Shown here in pieces: positions 34,795-42,674 of a stretch of 64,000 bases of DNA. This DNA is from Candidatus Enterococcus testudinis. Lineage in GTDB: Bacteria; Bacillota; Bacilli; Lactobacillales; Enterococcaceae. The stretch covers positions 1,424,900 through 1,488,899 of the forward strand of contig NZ_NGKU01000001.1 of NCBI RefSeq assembly GCF_002140915.1, written 5' to 3'. The translations under genes were made by a program, and so were the position numbers. Position 1 is the stretch's first letter, and each line of letters begins with the position of its first letter. The notes beneath the pieces are model-generated. The model saw nothing but the letters and a program-made list of their open reading frames with translations. It did no database searches and was not told the origin of the DNA.

Positions 34795-35250
34795 ATGAAA
34801 AAAATGACAACAGCAGGAGTTGCCTTCGCAGCGGCCTTGATTTTAGCGGCATGCGGTCAAGGATCTGGCACTGCAGCGAGTACAGAACTGTCCGCATCAG
34901 AAAGTACCACTCAATCAACCACAGCCAGCAGTGCTGACCAAGAGGAGGCGTCTGAAACGATTTTTAAAGGAACGATCCAAGAGGATGCTGCAACTGGTAG
35001 CGATGACACGATCCAAGTGTTCTTGAAAGATGTGGAAGCAGTCGCAGATGACGATGATATGGTCAAAAACTTTCAAAACGACGGTGTGATTTTACATGTA
35101 CCGATTGCAGCATTTGATGGGGAAGTCACTGAATTGGCCAAAGGAACAACTGTTGAAGTCACCTTGCAAGGGTTGCCGATCATGACGATGTCGATCCCGC
35201 CACAAATTCCCGGAAACTCCATCAAACAAGTAACGATCGTCAGCGAATAA
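34795..35250 (+). CDS. Putative lipoprotein of unknown function
   Basis: This 151-residue precursor has the signal peptide MKKMTTAGVAFAAALILAAC with lipobox LAAC, so Cys20 should be lipidated. A Ser/Thr-rich linker (about residues 21-50) leads to a small beta-rich domain of about 95 residues that could be an OB fold; no family is recognised with confidence. The ATG at 34795 has AAGGAGAG upstream. It follows dnaI by about 30 bp and ends with a strong terminator. Confidence 0.75.
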   Translation: MKKMTTAGVAFAAALILAACGQGSGTAASTELSASESTTQSTTASSADQEEASETIFKGTIQEDAATGSDDTIQVFLKDVEAVADDDDMVKNFQNDGVILHVPIAAFDGEVTELAKGTTVEVTLQGLPIMTMSIPPQIPGNSIKQVTIVSE

Positions 35251-35263
35251 ATAAATGAAAATG

Positions 35264-35320
35264 AACAAGTGCGTCTTGGCATTTGCGCCACCGTCAAGAC
35301 GCACATTTTGTTGTTTTTTA
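35264..35320 (+). terminator. Intrinsic terminator after the lipoprotein gene
   Basis: A 10-bp perfect stem (GTGCGTCTTG with CAAGACGCAC), extended by AACAA/TTGTT, then TTTTTT. Confidence 0.85.
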
Positions 35321-35358
35321 ATCAAAAATGCTATACTACAATCAAAAGGAGTGGCACT

Positions 35359-36054
35359 ATGAATGAACATGCGTTATCGGACCGTTTGTCTTGTGTTGGC
35401 GCATATGTACCAAATCAAGCGCGCTTAGCCGACATCGGCTCTGATCATGCCTATTTGCCTGTGGCATTGATGCTGCAAAAACAAATCGCTTATGCGGTTG
35501 CGGGAGAAGTCGTAGAGGGACCTTATCAGTCCGCTCGCAGACAAGTCCGAAAAAATCGTCTCGAAGAGCACATCACTGTTCGCTTGGCGAATGGATTAGC
35601 CGCAATCACACCTGAAGATCGTATCGATACCGTCGTGATTGCCGGTATGGGTGGTCCGCTGATTCGTTCGATCCTCGAAGAAGGGCAAACAAATCAGCAT
35701 TTAGCGGGTGTCAACAGATTGATCTTGCAGCCAAATGTTGGCGAAATGCCATTACGGATCTGGCTTCAAGACAATGGCTATCAAATCATTGAGGAAACCA
35801 TTCTTTCTGAAAATGACAAACAATATGAGATCATTGTAGCAGAAGCTGGTCAAAGTCATTATTCAGCGAAGCAATTGTTTTTTGGTCCGCTTTTGATGCA
35901 AGAAAAGAATGCCGTGTTTCAAAAAAAATGGCAACATGAACTGCAGCAAAAATACCGTGTCATCGAGTCGCTGCAAAAAGCCAAAGATGCCCAAGATCAA
36001 AAAATCGCGGCGCTAAAAGAACAGATTGATTGGATCAAGGAGGTGCTGGCATGA
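35359..36054 (+). CDS. trmK: tRNA (adenine(22)-N(1))-methyltransferase
   Basis: This 231-residue SAM-dependent methyltransferase makes m1A22 in tRNA. It has motif I LADIGSDHAYLPVAL and the VVIAGMGGPLIRSIL region typical of TrmK/YqfN, with a C-terminal coiled coil. The ATG at 35359 follows AAAGGAG. The next gene overlaps its stop (ATGA), the standard trmK-nif3 pair. Confidence 0.93.
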   Translation: MNEHALSDRLSCVGAYVPNQARLADIGSDHAYLPVALMLQKQIAYAVAGEVVEGPYQSARRQVRKNRLEEHITVRLANGLAAITPEDRIDTVVIAGMGGPLIRSILEEGQTNQHLAGVNRLILQPNVGEMPLRIWLQDNGYQIIEETILSENDKQYEIIVAEAGQSHYSAKQLFFGPLLMQEKNAVFQKKWQHELQQKYRVIESLQKAKDAQDQKIAALKEQIDWIKEVLA

Positions 36055-37169
36055 TGGATGGTCAAACCTTTATCAAACGATTTGAAACCTACTGTCCCCA
36101 ATGGCTGGCGGAACCCGGTGATCCTGTTGGTCTGCATGTTGGCACCTTGAACAAACCGATCGAACGCGTGATGATGGCCTTAGATGTACGTCCTGAAATC
36201 GTGGCAGAAGCAATCGACAAAGACATTGATTTGATCGTGGTCAAGCATCCGCCGATTTTTCGGCCCTTAGTTAGACTATCCTCGGATGATCCACAAGCGA
36301 AGATGATGATGGACTTGGTCAAGCATGATATCGCAGTATACGCAGCCCATACCAATATGGATATTATCGATGATGGTTTAAACGATTGGTTCTGTGAAGC
36401 ACTAGGTATCAAAACAGAGACGTTTTTGCATCAAACTCATCAGGTCAAGATGAAAAAATTGGCAGTATTTGTCCCTATTGAACAAGCCAGTCATATCCGC
36501 ACTGTCCTTGCTCAAGCGGGGGCGGGTCAGCAAGGTGCATACAAAAACACGAGTTACTCACTGATCGGTACTGGTCGATTTACACCAGAAACTAGTGCCC
36601 ATCCTGCCATTGGGACAACCGGTAAAGAAGCCCAAGTCCAAGAAGCCAAGATTGAAGTCATTTTTCCTGAAACAATTACAGAAACAGTGGTAAGTGCCAT
36701 GATCGCAGCCCATCCATATGAAGAACCGGCTTATGATCTATATACATTGGATAATCTATCAAAGACCTATGGCATTGGTCGCGTAGGTGAATTACCAGCA
36801 CCAATCACTGTTGATACTTTGATCGATCGTATCAAGCAGGCATTTGGTTTGGATCAGTTGCGGGTCATCACGCCGCCTCAGGCAAAAAATGACCTCCAGC
36901 GGATCGCGATTTGCGGCGGCAGCGGACAATCCTTTTATACAGATGCCTTGAAAGCTAAAGCTGATGTCTATATCACCGGAGATGTGACCTATCACATTGC
37001 CCACGATATGCAGGCCAATGACTTGATTGGCATCGATCCTGGGCATCACATCGAAGCGCTCTGTATTTCTCGCTTCATTGAACTGTTCAATCAGTGGAAA
37101 ATAGAAGAAGGCTGGAACATCACCTTTGTGCCAGCGACAACATCAACAAACCCATTTCAATACAAATAA
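36051..37169 (+). CDS. Nif3-like dinuclear metal center protein (YqfO)
   Basis: This 372-residue NIF3/YqfO family protein has the metal motif VVKHPPIFRPL, AAHTNMDIIDDGLND and C-terminal DPGHHIEAL. A CutA-like insertion (about residues 130-230, ending MIAAHPYEEPAYDLY) makes it the long form. The family forms hexamers; a GTP cyclohydrolase role is sometimes annotated, but the true function is uncertain. AAGGAGG precedes the start; the start overlaps trmK. Confidence 0.9.
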   Translation: MMDGQTFIKRFETYCPQWLAEPGDPVGLHVGTLNKPIERVMMALDVRPEIVAEAIDKDIDLIVVKHPPIFRPLVRLSSDDPQAKMMMDLVKHDIAVYAAHTNMDIIDDGLNDWFCEALGIKTETFLHQTHQVKMKKLAVFVPIEQASHIRTVLAQAGAGQQGAYKNTSYSLIGTGRFTPETSAHPAIGTTGKEAQVQEAKIEVIFPETITETVVSAMIAAHPYEEPAYDLYTLDNLSKTYGIGRVGELPAPITVDTLIDRIKQAFGLDQLRVITPPQAKNDLQRIAICGGSGQSFYTDALKAKADVYITGDVTYHIAHDMQANDLIGIDPGHHIEALCISRFIELFNQWKIEEGWNITFVPATTSTNPFQYK

Positions 37170-37197
37170 ACATCAATCATAGATAGGAGCACGTCAT

Positions 37198-38430
37198 ATG
37201 TACGAAAATTTATTGCCTCGTTTTTTACGTTATGTAAAAACTGAAACCCGTTCGGATGCAACTAGCACCACAACACCTTCAACGCAAACGCAGGTTGCAT
37301 TTGCACAAGTGTTAAAAAAAGAATTGGAAGAATTAGGTTTGGCTGATGTCCATTACAATGAAACCAATGGCTTTGTGATCGGCACGTTACCAAGCAATGT
37401 GGATCATGATGTACGTTCAATCGGTTTTATTGCCCATATGGATACGGCTGATTTTAATGCAGTCAATGTCGATCCGCAGATTATCGAAAAATATGATGGC
37501 GAATCAACGATCAATTTAGACAAAGAAGGCAAATATACTTTGAATACCAAGGATTTCCCGCATCTAAAGAATTACAAAGGGGAAACTTTGATCACAACAG
37601 ATGGCACAACTTTGTTAGGATCAGATGACAAATCAGGGATTGCTGAGATCATGACAGCAATGGAGATCTTGATCAAAAATCCTGAAATCAAACATGGCAA
37701 AATCAAAGTCGCTTTTGGCCCGGATGAAGAAATCGGTGTAGGTGCGGACAAATTTGACGTAGCGGATTTTGCTGTTGATTTTGCTTATACAATGGATGGC
37801 GGTCCTGTAGGAGAATTGCAATATGAAACATTTAACGCCGCCCAAGCAGAAATCAAGATCCAAGGAAAAAATGTTCATCCAGGTACTGCGAAAGACACCA
37901 TGATCAATGCTTTGCAGATCGCGATTGATTTCCAAAATGAACTGCCTGCAGCGGAAGTACCCGAAAAAACAGATGGTACAGAAGGATTTTTCCACTTGAT
38001 GCATCTAAGCGGCTCTGTTGAAGAAGCTGAAATGGCCTATATCATTCGGGACCATGACCGCGGGCGTTTCGAAGCACGGAAAGAAGAATTGTTGGCGATC
38101 CAAAGTAAACTGAATGCACAATTTGATCAACCACGTATTGATATTCATTTATACGATCAGTATTACAATATGAAGGAAATCATCGAAAAAGATATGAGTA
38201 TCATTGAATTGGCAAAAACAGCCATGGAACAATTGGACATTCAACCAGTGATCGAACCTGTTCGCGGTGGGACTGACGGCTCTAAGATTTCTTACATGGG
38301 GATTCCAACGCCAAATATCTTCGCTGGCGGCGAAAACATGCATGGTCGTTACGAGTTTGTTTCTTTGCAATCTATGATCAAAGCAACTGATGTGATCGTC
38401 AAAATTGCACAATTAAACGCTGAAGCATAG
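37198..38430 (+). CDS. pepT: Peptidase T (tripeptide aminopeptidase)
   Basis: This 410-residue M20 family zinc aminopeptidase removes the N-terminal residue of tripeptides. Metal-site motifs are [39 protein letters not shown] and a late [12 protein letters not shown]. Length is normal. It is monocistronic. Confidence 0.95.
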   Translation: MYENLLPRFLRYVKTETRSDATSTTTPSTQTQVAFAQVLKKELEELGLADVHYNETNGFVIGTLPSNVDHDVRSIGFIAHMDTADFNAVNVDPQIIEKYDGESTINLDKEGKYTLNTKDFPHLKNYKGETLITTDGTTLLGSDDKSGIAEIMTAMEILIKNPEIKHGKIKVAFGPDEEIGVGADKFDVADFAVDFAYTMDGGPVGELQYETFNAAQAEIKIQGKNVHPGTAKDTMINALQIAIDFQNELPAAEVPEKTDGTEGFFHLMHLSGSVEEAEMAYIIRDHDRGRFEARKEELLAIQSKLNAQFDQPRIDIHLYDQYYNMKEIIEKDMSIIELAKTAMEQLDIQPVIEPVRGGTDGSKISYMGIPTPNIFAGGENMHGRYEFVSLQSMIKATDVIVKIAQLNAEA

Positions 38431-38470
38431 AGATAGATACATTTTGTATAGTTAGTAAATCAAAATTTTG

Positions 38471-38517
38471 TGGCTGGGCATTCTTGACGCATGATGCGCA
38501 GGGCCTAGCCATTTTTA
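38471..38517 (+). terminator. Probable terminator after pepT
   Basis: TGGCTGGGC pairs with GCCTAGCCA (one wobble) around a loop, followed by TTTTTA. Confidence 0.65.
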
Positions 38518-38530
38518 GGAAGTGAACAGG

Positions 38531-39439
38531 ATGAATAGCATCGTTTTATATAATGATACGGCTGGTAAAAGTGAAGCCAAAGAGTCGGCTGAACAATTTC
38601 AGGCCTATGTCAAAGAACAACAACCAGAAGCCAATGTCGTTCTTCAACCTTCTAACCCTGACACCGATCCTGAAGAAGTACGTCAAACTGCCAAAGATCA
38701 TGATGTTGATACGGTTGTGATCATTGGCGGTGATGGTACGATTCACGATGGTATCCAGACGTTCAAGGATCAATTGCAAGATTTGAAAATCGGTATTATC
38801 CCGGGTGGCACAGTCAATAATTTTGCCAAAATGCTGGGGATCCCCGTTAAACCTGAAGAGGCCTTCGAGACGATTTTGAATGGAACAGATCGCGGCATTG
38901 ATTACGGGATGGTCAATGATCAAGTCATGATCTCCACGATGACGATCGGCTTATTGGCGGACACCGCAGCGGCGACCTCGCAAGAAGAGAAACAGCAATA
39001 CGGCCCATTGGCGTTTATGAAACGTTTCTTTTATTTGTTATTCAAAAAGAAACAATATAAATTAGAAATGGTCTCTGATCAACGAAAATGGCAAGGGAAG
39101 GCCCAACTGGTCACGATCATTATGTCGAATTCAGCAGGAGGCTTTACCAATTTCGATGAATCAGCACGACCAGATGATGGTGAATTTCACGTGATTTTGT
39201 TGCCCAAATTAAATATTCTAGCATTTATTGTCTTCTTGCCTCGGATCATTCGCGGCCGAATCTCAAAAGTACCGAGTGTCGAATACTTTACCGCTTCAGA
39301 GATCTCGATTCGTGCCAAAGAAAAGAAAGTCCAAACGAGAACAGACGGTGACCCAACGGATGATCTGCCAGTTGACATGAAGGTTATCAAACATGGATTG
39401 ACCATGCGGGTACCGGCAGACAAAATAGAAAGCAAGTAA
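38531..39439 (+). CDS. Diacylglycerol/lipid kinase family protein (YegS-like)
   Basis: This 302-residue second DAGK-catalytic-domain protein of the window has VIIGGDGTIHDGIQ followed by IIPGGTVNNFAKML. It is shorter than and clearly distinct from the dgkB product at 7607-8638, so substrate may differ. The ATG at 38531 is placed 8 bp after AGGAAG. A DUF1294 gene and a polytopic membrane protein gene follow in the same direction. Confidence 0.85.
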   Translation: MNSIVLYNDTAGKSEAKESAEQFQAYVKEQQPEANVVLQPSNPDTDPEEVRQTAKDHDVDTVVIIGGDGTIHDGIQTFKDQLQDLKIGIIPGGTVNNFAKMLGIPVKPEEAFETILNGTDRGIDYGMVNDQVMISTMTIGLLADTAAATSQEEKQQYGPLAFMKRFFYLLFKKKQYKLEMVSDQRKWQGKAQLVTIIMSNSAGGFTNFDESARPDDGEFHVILLPKLNILAFIVFLPRIIRGRISKVPSVEYFTASEISIRAKEKKVQTRTDGDPTDDLPVDMKVIKHGLTMRVPADKIESK

Positions 39440-39472
39440 TAATGGTACCAAGAATGATGTGGAGGGGAACGA

Positions 39473-39745
39473 ATGGATGCTTGGCTTTATAATCCTTTAT
39501 GGTTTTATTTACTGGCAGCAAACCTTTATCTTTTCTGTTTAATGGGGTATGATAAATATCAAGCGGTAAAGAAACGATGGCGCGTACCAGAATTGAATCT
39601 GCTGTTTATGGGTTTGATTGGCGGTGGCTTAGGCGGCTTGCTGGCACAACGGGTATTTCACCATAAAACCAGAAAAAAGAAGTTTACGATCGTCTTTATT
39701 TTGGGTACAGTGGTTGCAGCGCTATTGATCTTTTTCTTTGCCTAA
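39473..39745 (+). CDS. DUF1294 family small membrane protein
   Basis: This 90-residue protein has two or three membrane helices. It shows the DUF1294 pattern YDKYQAVKKRWRVPELNLL, then GGGLGGLLAQ and HHKTRKKKF. Function is unknown. GGAGGGG is 6 bp before the ATG. It lies between the lipid kinase and the next membrane protein, with short gaps suggesting one transcript. Confidence 0.85.
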   Translation: MDAWLYNPLWFYLLAANLYLFCLMGYDKYQAVKKRWRVPELNLLFMGLIGGGLGGLLAQRVFHHKTRKKKFTIVFILGTVVAALLIFFFA

Positions 39746-39772
39746 AAGGCGTCAAAAAACCAAGGAGTTAAG

Positions 39773-40807
39773 ATGAAAGCAAAACTTAAATTTGGATTCA
39801 ACTTGTTGTTGCTGGTCACCATATTGGGGGTCATGTATTTCTTTGTTCGCAGTTCAATGATGGATATTTTAGCCGAAATCAAAAATACCAGTGCAGTGGT
39901 TGTTTTTATGGTCATGGCATTGGGGACATTGTATCTATGGATCGAAGGACGGACGGTCAAAGAAATCGCAGGCAATTTTCAGCCTGATTTTTCGACAAAA
40001 GATGGCTTTTTCACGGTATGTTACAGCGGGTTTTATCGGATCATTACATTCGGCGCAGGAACGCTGATTTCAGAAGTCAATTTTTATCGCAAAAGCGGCT
40101 TGCAACTGTCACAAGGTGTCGGTGTCACGACATTGCATATGGTGATGTACAAATTTGCGATTCTCACGTATGCGATCGCAGGATTGATCATTCAATTTTC
40201 CCTTTTTTATGATCACGCACCGAACTTGATTTGGGTGATTTTAGCAGGAATCGTGATGGTGTTTTTGATTATCGCTGTCCTTTTGGCATTATCTGTCAGT
40301 ATCAACGTTCAAGTGTTATTTGTGACGATCAGCCATAAGCTATTCAAGCGACCAACATTTAGAGGAATCATCGATAGGTGCAACACACAAATTTATTCAT
40401 TGCGGGAAACAGTGAATTCGATTATTCAAGATCGAACTGCCTTCTTGCGGATCTATCTCTGGAATTTATTGAAAATGTTGCCATGGTATGTGATACCATA
40501 TGTCATTCTTGTCAACAATCATCCGGACATTGACTTTTTATTGACCTTCTCATTCATCAGTTTTGCTGTGGTATTGTCTGGTGTGATTCCAACACCAGCT
40601 GGGATCGGTTCTTTTGAATTTGTCTATATGTTCTTATTTGGTCCATTGGTTGGCACAGTCGATGCGGCTTCTTCAATGCTTTTATACCGCTTTGCTACGT
40701 TTATTTGGCCTTTTATCATCGGCTTTGGCTATGTCATGGTCCAAAAACGCAAAGATATTCAAGCAGAATTGACAGAACTAAAGAATGAAAAAGTAAAAGT
40801 TGAATAG
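39773..40807 (+). CDS. LPG synthase/flippase-type membrane domain protein (YbhN-like)
   Basis: This 344-residue protein has about eight membrane helices and the family features GAGTLISEVNFYRKSG and VIPTPAGIGSFEFVYM seen in the membrane part of MprF-like proteins and in YbhN/AglD. It lacks the soluble lysyl-transferase domain, so it is not a full MprF. A role in lipid translocation is plausible but unproven. It shares a bidirectional terminator with the convergent ABC-F gene. Confidence 0.8.
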   Translation: MKAKLKFGFNLLLLVTILGVMYFFVRSSMMDILAEIKNTSAVVVFMVMALGTLYLWIEGRTVKEIAGNFQPDFSTKDGFFTVCYSGFYRIITFGAGTLISEVNFYRKSGLQLSQGVGVTTLHMVMYKFAILTYAIAGLIIQFSLFYDHAPNLIWVILAGIVMVFLIIAVLLALSVSINVQVLFVTISHKLFKRPTFRGIIDRCNTQIYSLRETVNSIIQDRTAFLRIYLWNLLKMLPWYVIPYVILVNNHPDIDFLLTFSFISFAVVLSGVIPTPAGIGSFEFVYMFLFGPLVGTVDAASSMLLYRFATFIWPFIIGFGYVMVQKRKDIQAELTELKNEKVKVE

Positions 40808-40850
40808 AACAAAGCCATTCTCAGTTGATCCGAGAATGGCTTTGTTTGTA
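40808..40850. terminator. Bidirectional terminator
   Basis: A 15-bp perfect stem (AACAAAGCCATTCTC with GAGAATGGCTTTGTT) between convergent genes. Confidence 0.9.
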
Positions 40851-40884
40851 TGCACTGTTCATAATGATGAATCTTGGGTGCTGA

Positions 40885-42411
40885 TCACTCTTTCAAATCA
40901 ACGATTCGATCAACAAAGGTTTCATAAAACTCAGCTTCATGGGAAACAACCAGTACAGTACCAGGATAGGCTGCCAGCGTTTCTTGAAGGTTGTTTTTGG
41001 TATCTTGGTCAATGTGGTTAGTTGGCTCATCTAGAATCAAAAAATTACTCTTGATCAACATCATCTCAGCCAATTTGACTTTGGTTTGTTCGCCACCACT
41101 TAACAGTTTCAGGGCTTCTTGGGCCAATTGACTGGGTAATCCGGCACGAGATAATTGGCGCCGCAATTCTTTATTGGTTGCTTTGGGAAATAAGTCTTCC
41201 AAATATTGCAATGGCGTTTGTAAAGGGTATGCCCATTCGAGGTCTTGAGTAAAGTAATTGAACTTGGTATGTTGCGGATAAGACACATTGCCTTCAATGG
41301 CCGGGATCAATCCTAAAATCGTTTTGATCAAGGTTGATTTACCAATACCATTAAAGCCGCGGATCGCAATTTTTTCTCCATAGCGAATCGTCAGATTGAT
41401 TGGTGTCAACAAAGGTTTTTGGTCATAGCCAATCACCAAATTCGTGGTTTCAAGTGCCAAGGTGGTGACGATGGGCGCCATATCAAAACCTAAGTGCGGT
41501 TTCGGTACATCTTGCGGCGGTGTCAAGCGCTCAACTTTGGCTAATTGTTTTTCCCGACTTTTTGCCATCGTGGACCGAGAGCCAGCTTTATATTTGCGGA
41601 TATAAGTTTCCGTTTTTTTGATATGTTCTTGTTGGGCTTCATATTGTTTCATGTAGCTCTCGTTTTGTAGCGTTTTGAGTTTCAAGGCCTTATCAAGGTG
41701 CCCGGTGTATTTGGACAACTTACCAAATTCGATATCGATGATATGGGTCGTGATTTGGTTAAGAAAATGGCGGTCATGAGAAACAACCAAATAGGTGCCG
41801 TTGAAGTTTTGTAAGAAATCAATCAGCCATTTGATATGCTCATCATCTAAATGGTTGGTTGGTTCATCCAGAATCAGCATGTCTGGTTTTTCCAAAAGCA
41901 TTTTTGCCAGAATCAATTTTGACCGTTGGCCACCGCTTAAAGAAGCCAGGGGCGTATCCATGCCTAAAATTGAAATGCCCAGGCCTTCAGCTAAATCATC
42001 GATCAACGTATCCATTTGATAGAAATCACCTTGATCGAGTTGATTCTGCAATTCACCAGCTTTTTCCAAAATCTTATCCTCATAGGACTCACTATAGGTC
42101 ACATACAAATCAGCAATCTGCTGTTCTTTCTCGAAATCAGCTGCAAATGCGGAACGTAAAAAATCTCTGATCGTTTGCGTTTCATCAACATTGACATATT
42201 GATCAAGATAGCCCATTTTGAGATTTTTGGGAAAGTTGACAAAGCCATCGTCCGGCAAAATTTCGCCAGTGATGATTTTGATCAAGGTACTTTTTCCGGC
42301 ACCATTTCGACCAATCAAGCCAACTTTTTCGCCGCGATTGATTTGAACAGATACATCTTCATAAAGCAATTTATCGCCAAATTGCTGGGTAATATTCGTT
42401 AAATTTAACAT
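40885..42411 (-). CDS. ABC-F family ATPase
   Basis: A protein of about 508 residues with two fused ATPase domains and no membrane segment. Walker A motifs are LIGRNGAGKSTLI and IRGFNGIGKSTLI; signatures LSGGQRSKLILAKML and LSGGEQTKVKLAEMM; Walker B LILDEPTNHLD and LILDEPTNHID. ABC-F proteins act on the ribosome as translation factors or antibiotic protection proteins; the subgroup cannot be fixed by eye. The ATG at 42411 has GGAGG 5 bp upstream; four extra codons exist 5'. A terminator-like hairpin lies in its leader. Confidence 0.9.
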   Translation of the reverse strand: MLNLTNITQQFGDKLLYEDVSVQINRGEKVGLIGRNGAGKSTLIKIITGEILPDDGFVNFPKNLKMGYLDQYVNVDETQTIRDFLRSAFAADFEKEQQIADLYVTYSESYEDKILEKAGELQNQLDQGDFYQMDTLIDDLAEGLGISILGMDTPLASLSGGQRSKLILAKMLLEKPDMLILDEPTNHLDDEHIKWLIDFLQNFNGTYLVVSHDRHFLNQITTHIIDIEFGKLSKYTGHLDKALKLKTLQNESYMKQYEAQQEHIKKTETYIRKYKAGSRSTMAKSREKQLAKVERLTPPQDVPKPHLGFDMAPIVTTLALETTNLVIGYDQKPLLTPINLTIRYGEKIAIRGFNGIGKSTLIKTILGLIPAIEGNVSYPQHTKFNYFTQDLEWAYPLQTPLQYLEDLFPKATNKELRRQLSRAGLPSQLAQEALKLLSGGEQTKVKLAEMMLIKSNFLILDEPTNHIDQDTKNNLQETLAAYPGTVLVVSHEAEFYETFVDRIVDLKE

Positions 42412-42423
42412 CGTTTCCTCCAT

Positions 42424-42460
42424 ATAAAAAAGCCGTAAACATCATTTGTTAACAGCTTGC
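42424..42460 (-). terminator. Terminator-like hairpin in the leader of the ABC-F gene (candidate attenuator)
   Basis: On the minus strand GCTGTTAAC pairs with GTTTACGGC (one mismatch, one wobble) and is followed by six T, then the ribosome binding site of the ABC-F gene. It lies downstream of the predicted promoter, so read-through must be needed for expression. A 19-codon open frame (42464 to 42405, starting MCKLLTND) crosses the stem but lacks a good Shine-Dalgarno; a four-codon frame MRQY lies at 42491-42477. Confidence 0.5.
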
Positions 42461-42530
42461 ACATAGCGCAGGGTAGTCAATACTGCCTCATCGCTTTTTT
42501 TCCGTTGATTACAACATTCAATCAGCTCTC

Positions 42531-42560
42531 AGCATACCATTTTCTGACACTTTCTGTCAA
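42531..42560 (-). promoter_or_regulatory. Promoter of the ABC-F gene
   Basis: Minus-strand TTGACA (42560-42555), 18-bp spacer, TATGCT (42536-42531). An inverted repeat TGACA-5-TGTCA overlaps the -35. It gives a leader of about 110 nt. Confidence 0.65.
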
Positions 42561-42610
42561 TTTTCATGAAAAAAATAGTTTTAAAAAAAGGTAAACGTCA
42601 AGAAGAATTC

Positions 42611-42627
42611 TTTGACCAACTCTGACC
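42611..42627. promoter_or_regulatory. CtsR operator upstream of clpB
   Basis: TTTGACC-AAC-TCTGACC is the reverse complement of the CtsR heptad tandem repeat (GGTCAAA spaced by 3), with one base off in the second heptad. It overlaps the clpB promoter, as expected for repression in Gram-positive heat-shock control. Confidence 0.85.
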
Positions 42628-42640
42628 AAGGTAGTATACT
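42612..42640 (+). promoter_or_regulatory. clpB promoter
   Basis: TTGACC (42612-42617), 17-bp spacer, TATACT (42635-42640). The CtsR site covers the -35 and part of the spacer. Confidence 0.8.
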
Positions 42641-42674
42641 GATAAAGTAATCAAAGAATAGGGGAGGAATTTTA

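Noticed and set aside
38471..38517. Operator (nested palindromes) downstream of pepT
   Set aside because: The outer stem followed by a T run is more simply a transcription terminator.
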